NCBI GenBank assembly: GCA_049515175.1
Contig: JBEKUI010000070.1
Span: 1 to 17,429 of the forward strand
Reading direction: 5' to 3'
DNA: 17,429 nucleotides
Origin: JACQNR01 sp049515175
GTDB lineage: Bacteria > Acidobacteriota > Terriglobia > UBA7540
Part shown: in pieces, positions 15,276 through 17,429 of the stretch
Layout of the letters: each line of letters begins with the position of its first letter
How positions within the stretch are numbered: position 1 is the stretch's first letter
Program-made: the position numbers and the translations under genes
Notes under the pieces: generated by a model
What the model was told of the DNA's origin: nothing
What the model saw: only the letters and a program-made list of their open reading frames with translations
Databases searched by the model: none

Positions 15276-15322
15276 CGGCGGCAGCCAGGCGGGATTCCTC
15301 ATCCCCAACAAGAGTTTGAATC

Positions 15323-15628
15323 ATGGCTGAATTTAAGCCTGTCGGGAAGCTCTCTGACCTCGCTCCCGGCAGTTCAAAAGTCGTTGATGTGAACGGCAAG
15401 GCCCTCGCCCTATTCAATGTCGCGGGCGTGGTTTATGCCATGGACAATACCTGCCGTCATCGTGGGGGGCCGCTGGGCGGAGGCATGCTGGAGGGCGACG
15501 TCGTCACCTGCCCTTGGCATATGTGGGAATACAACGTCCGCACAGGCGAGCTGGTTACCAATCCCACCGTCAAGCTCGCCACTTATGACGTGCAAGTCGA
15601 AGGCGACGAGATCAAGGTCGCGATCTAG
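15323..15628 (+). CDS. Small Rieske [2Fe-2S] ferredoxin
   Basis: A 101-aa soluble Rieske protein of the NirD/BphF ferredoxin type. The cluster motif is CRHRGGPLGGG (C44, H46) and CPWHMWEYN (C63, H66), that is CxH-16-CxxH, with the whole protein being little more than the Rieske fold. No transmembrane segment or Tat signal is present, so it is not the bc1/b6f Rieske subunit. Such ferredoxins carry electrons to oxygenases or form small subunits of reductases, but no partner oxygenase is nearby. It begins 47 nt after nuoB and may share its transcript. The ribosome-binding site is weak. Its role beside nuoB is unknown. Confidence 0.92.
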   Translation: MAEFKPVGKLSDLAPGSSKVVDVNGKALALFNVAGVVYAMDNTCRHRGGPLGGGMLEGDVVTCPWHMWEYNVRTGELVTNPTVKLATYDVQVEGDEIKVAI

Positions 15629-15824
15629 CCCGTTGTCCTACGGACGCCGTTTGAAGTCGGACCGCCTACCGGATGCTCATCCTGCCCTCCAGAACTGACG
15701 AGGTCGGCATTCAGCGCCGTTGTTCAGACCCCGAATTTCGAAGTATCCTGTCGAGTCACGTCAGACGGCGGACCACAAACTACTGCACCCTGATGGCTGT
15801 CGGCTAAAAGCTAATAACTGAAAA

Positions 15825-16712
15825 ATGCCCGAACTTCCCGAGGTCGAAACCGTATTGCGTGGTCTGAAAGCGCGGGCCCTGGACCGTCGCGTGGCGGCCG
15901 TGGAAGTGCGTCACGCAGGGGCCATCGCCGGCTCGCCCGAGCACTTCACGGCGAGCCTGAAAGGTCGGCGCATGGCGGCGATGGAGCGCAAAGGCAAGGC
16001 CATCGGTGTCGAATTGCGGAGCGACGGTGCCCAGCCGTCCTCTTACCTGCTGATTCGGCTGGGCATGACAGGACAGCTCACGGTGAATGCCTGCGATGCG
16101 CCGCTCGAACCCCACACCCATGTGCGGATGCGGCTCGACGGTGGGGCGGAAGAAATCCGCTTTTGCGACCCGCGGCGCTTCGGGCGACTGCGCTCCTGCA
16201 CGCGCGAAGAGTTGGATGCCATCTTCGGCCGTCTCGGCCCCGACGCGCAGCGGATCACGGAAGAAGCATTTCTCGCCGCCATGCAAGAGCGCCGCGGCGC
16301 CATCAAGAGCTGGCTGATGAATCAGCAGGTGCTGGCGGGGCTGGGGAACATCTATGCCGACGAGGCACTCTTCATCGCGCATCTTCACCCCCTCACGCAA
16401 CCAGGGCGGGTGCCGCGGGAAACGGCTCGGCGGCTCTATCGCGCCATCCGGAATGTCCTGGGACATGCGGTGGCGCAGCAAGGGACGACCTTCCGGGATT
16501 ATGTAGACATTGAAGGCCGGCCCGGCAATTTCACGCCGCGTCTGCGCGTTTACCAGCGCACGGGCAAGCCCTGCCGCCGCTGCAGGACCAAAATCCGCCG
16601 CATTGTGATCGCCGGCCGGAGTAGCCACTTCTGCCCGTGCTGCCAGCCCCGCCCCCGCCACGTTGCCCCGCTCCGCGGGCCGCGGAGGGCTGTGCACTCC
16701 CGTCAGACCTGA
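15825..16712 (+). CDS. mutM: Formamidopyrimidine-DNA glycosylase (Fpg/MutM)
   Basis: A bifunctional DNA glycosylase/AP lyase that removes 8-oxoguanine and formamidopyrimidines. The N-terminus is MPELPEVETV, with the catalytic Pro2 (after Met removal) and Glu3; a Lys near residue 56-58 matches the DNA-contacting Lys57 of E. coli. The helix-two-turn-helix region contains LMNQQVLAGLGNIYADEALF. The C-terminal zinc finger is C250-x2-C253-x16-C270-x2-C273, with AGRSSHFCPCCQ. At 295 aa it is about 25 residues longer than usual because of an Arg/Pro-rich tail after the zinc finger. The start is certain because the Pro2 motif is catalytic. No Shine-Dalgarno is seen; TAATAA (15812-15817) at -8 could be the -10 of a leaderless transcript, without a good -35. 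Confidence 0.96.
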   Translation: MPELPEVETVLRGLKARALDRRVAAVEVRHAGAIAGSPEHFTASLKGRRMAAMERKGKAIGVELRSDGAQPSSYLLIRLGMTGQLTVNACDAPLEPHTHVRMRLDGGAEEIRFCDPRRFGRLRSCTREELDAIFGRLGPDAQRITEEAFLAAMQERRGAIKSWLMNQQVLAGLGNIYADEALFIAHLHPLTQPGRVPRETARRLYRAIRNVLGHAVAQQGTTFRDYVDIEGRPGNFTPRLRVYQRTGKPCRRCRTKIRRIVIAGRSSHFCPCCQPRPRHVAPLRGPRRAVHSRQT

Positions 16713-16736
16713 GCCCTCCTTTCGTTTCTTTGCCCT

Positions 16737-16763
16737 TTGATAATGGTGACGATCTGGTATAAT
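16737..16763 (+). promoter_or_regulatory. Promoter of the comM-like gene
   Basis: A perfect TATAAT (16758-16763) with extended -10 TGG, and TTGATA (16737-16742) 15 nt upstream, shorter than the usual 17. The expected start is near 16770, leaving an 86-nt leader that contains an 18-codon ORF (16783-16839). Confidence 0.65.
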
Positions 16764-16855
16764 CACGCCACCCTCGCGCGAGATGCCCCACGCTTCTCGC
16801 AACATAAATGGAATCGGGCGGCCAGTGTCCCACGGTTAGGTTGGATCGGGCTCCC

Positions 16856-17429
16856 ATGCTTTTCAAGACCCTCAGCGCCGCGGTTTTTGGGATTGATGCC
16901 TACATGGTCGAGGTGGAGGTGGACATCTCTGCCGGGATGCCCAACTTCATAACCGTTGGCCTGCCGGATGCCGCGGTGCGCGAGAGCCGGGAGCGCATCA
17001 AGAGTGCCATCAAGAACTGCGGCCTGGAGTATCCCTTTCAGGCAATTACCGTGAATCTGGCGCCAGCCGACGTGAAGAAAGAAGGCTCGGGCTTCGACCT
17101 CTCAATCGCACTGGGAATTGTGGGTACCACCGGCGCTCTCCTCAAGTCTGAATTGAAGGATTGCGTGTTCATGGGAGAGCTAGCGTTGGACGGCGGACTG
17201 CGCCCGATTAAAGGCGCGCTTTCGATCGCGGGCTTGGCGCGACAAAAGGGGATTCGAAGGATGGTCGTGCCCTTAGAAAACGTCCGCGAGGCAGCGGTGG
17301 TGCAGGGCGTGGAGGTCTACGGGATGCGCTCGCTGCCGGAAGTCCTGGACCTGGTCAACGAGACCCGTCCCTTCACGCCTGCCAAGGTCAACACAGCGGA
17401 GATGCTGGCGGCGGCGAGCCAGTACACCG
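16856..17429 (+). CDS. comM: YifB/ComM-family Mg-chelatase-like AAA+ ATPase, 5' part
   Basis: The first 191 codons are present and the gene runs off the window end without a stop. The visible part is the N-terminal ChlI-like domain: VFGIDAYMVEVEVDISAGMPNFITVGLPDAAVRESRERIKSAI, then ITVNLAPADVKKEGSGFDLSIALGI, then the FMGELALDGGLRPIKGAL block. In Gram-negative competence ComM is a helicase that promotes branch migration during natural transformation, but the family is found in many non-competent bacteria and is usually annotated YifB. The AAA+ Walker motifs would lie beyond the window. The ATG at 16856 is supported by family N-termini; the ribosome-binding site is poor. It has its own promoter and is not obviously linked to mutM. 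Confidence 0.92.
   Translation, partial: MLFKTLSAAVFGIDAYMVEVEVDISAGMPNFITVGLPDAAVRESRERIKSAIKNCGLEYPFQAITVNLAPADVKKEGSGFDLSIALGIVGTTGALLKSELKDCVFMGELALDGGLRPIKGALSIAGLARQKGIRRMVVPLENVREAAVVQGVEVYGMRSLPEVLDLVNETRPFTPAKVNTAEMLAAASQYT

Noticed and set aside
15629..15824. Further copy of the dispersed repeat before mutM (gacggcggaccacaaactactgca)
   Set aside because: Only a few scattered matches to the repeat; too degenerate to claim.

Overview
The window is about 17.4 kb of GC-rich bacterial chromosome carrying housekeeping and cofactor genes. I see no phage, transposase, CRISPR array, tRNA or rRNA. The gene content (type I-beta DAHP synthase, EF-G-2-type GTPase, DUF2203 protein, a short CPCC zinc-ribbon protein with a PxRxIDLD-type tail, isolated nuoB) reminds me most of Acidobacteriota. 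That placement is inference from family resemblance, not from a search.

Layout. Minus strand, left part: a group II PLP-dependent decarboxylase (132-1535) and aroF-type DAHP synthase (1675-2712). The DAHP synthase is preceded by what reads as a complete transcription attenuator. It has a strong sigma70-type promoter (2890-2918), a 20-codon leader peptide with six Tyr/Phe/Trp codons (2817-2879), an antiterminator pairing, and an intrinsic terminator just before the aroF ribosome-binding site. Plus strand, divergent from it: a small zinc-ribbon protein (3001-3309) and an EF-G-2-like GTPase (3506-5608).

Middle: a 415-nt gap holds a promoter, a Moco riboswitch with terminator (5776-5917) and a dispersed repeat, followed by moaA (6024-7031). 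A second copy of the repeat lies just after moaA. Then come nadA, DUF2203 and DUF255/thioredoxin-fold genes, closely spaced and perhaps co-transcribed, and thiC with its own candidate promoter.

Right part: two SAM-dependent methyltransferase genes in a row, an isolated nuoB followed by a small Rieske ferredoxin, mutM, and the 5' end of a comM/yifB-type Mg-chelatase-like ATPase that runs off the window.

Together the genes are mostly biosynthetic: shikimate entry (aroF), Moco (moaA), NAD (nadA), thiamine (thiC). Five proteins (MoaA, NadA, ThiC, NuoB, Rieske) carry Fe-S clusters. Several promoters sit so close to their start codons that the transcripts should be leaderless or nearly so. The most notable result is the aromatic-amino-acid attenuator in front of DAHP synthase; the Moco riboswitch with a separate transcriptional expression platform is second.
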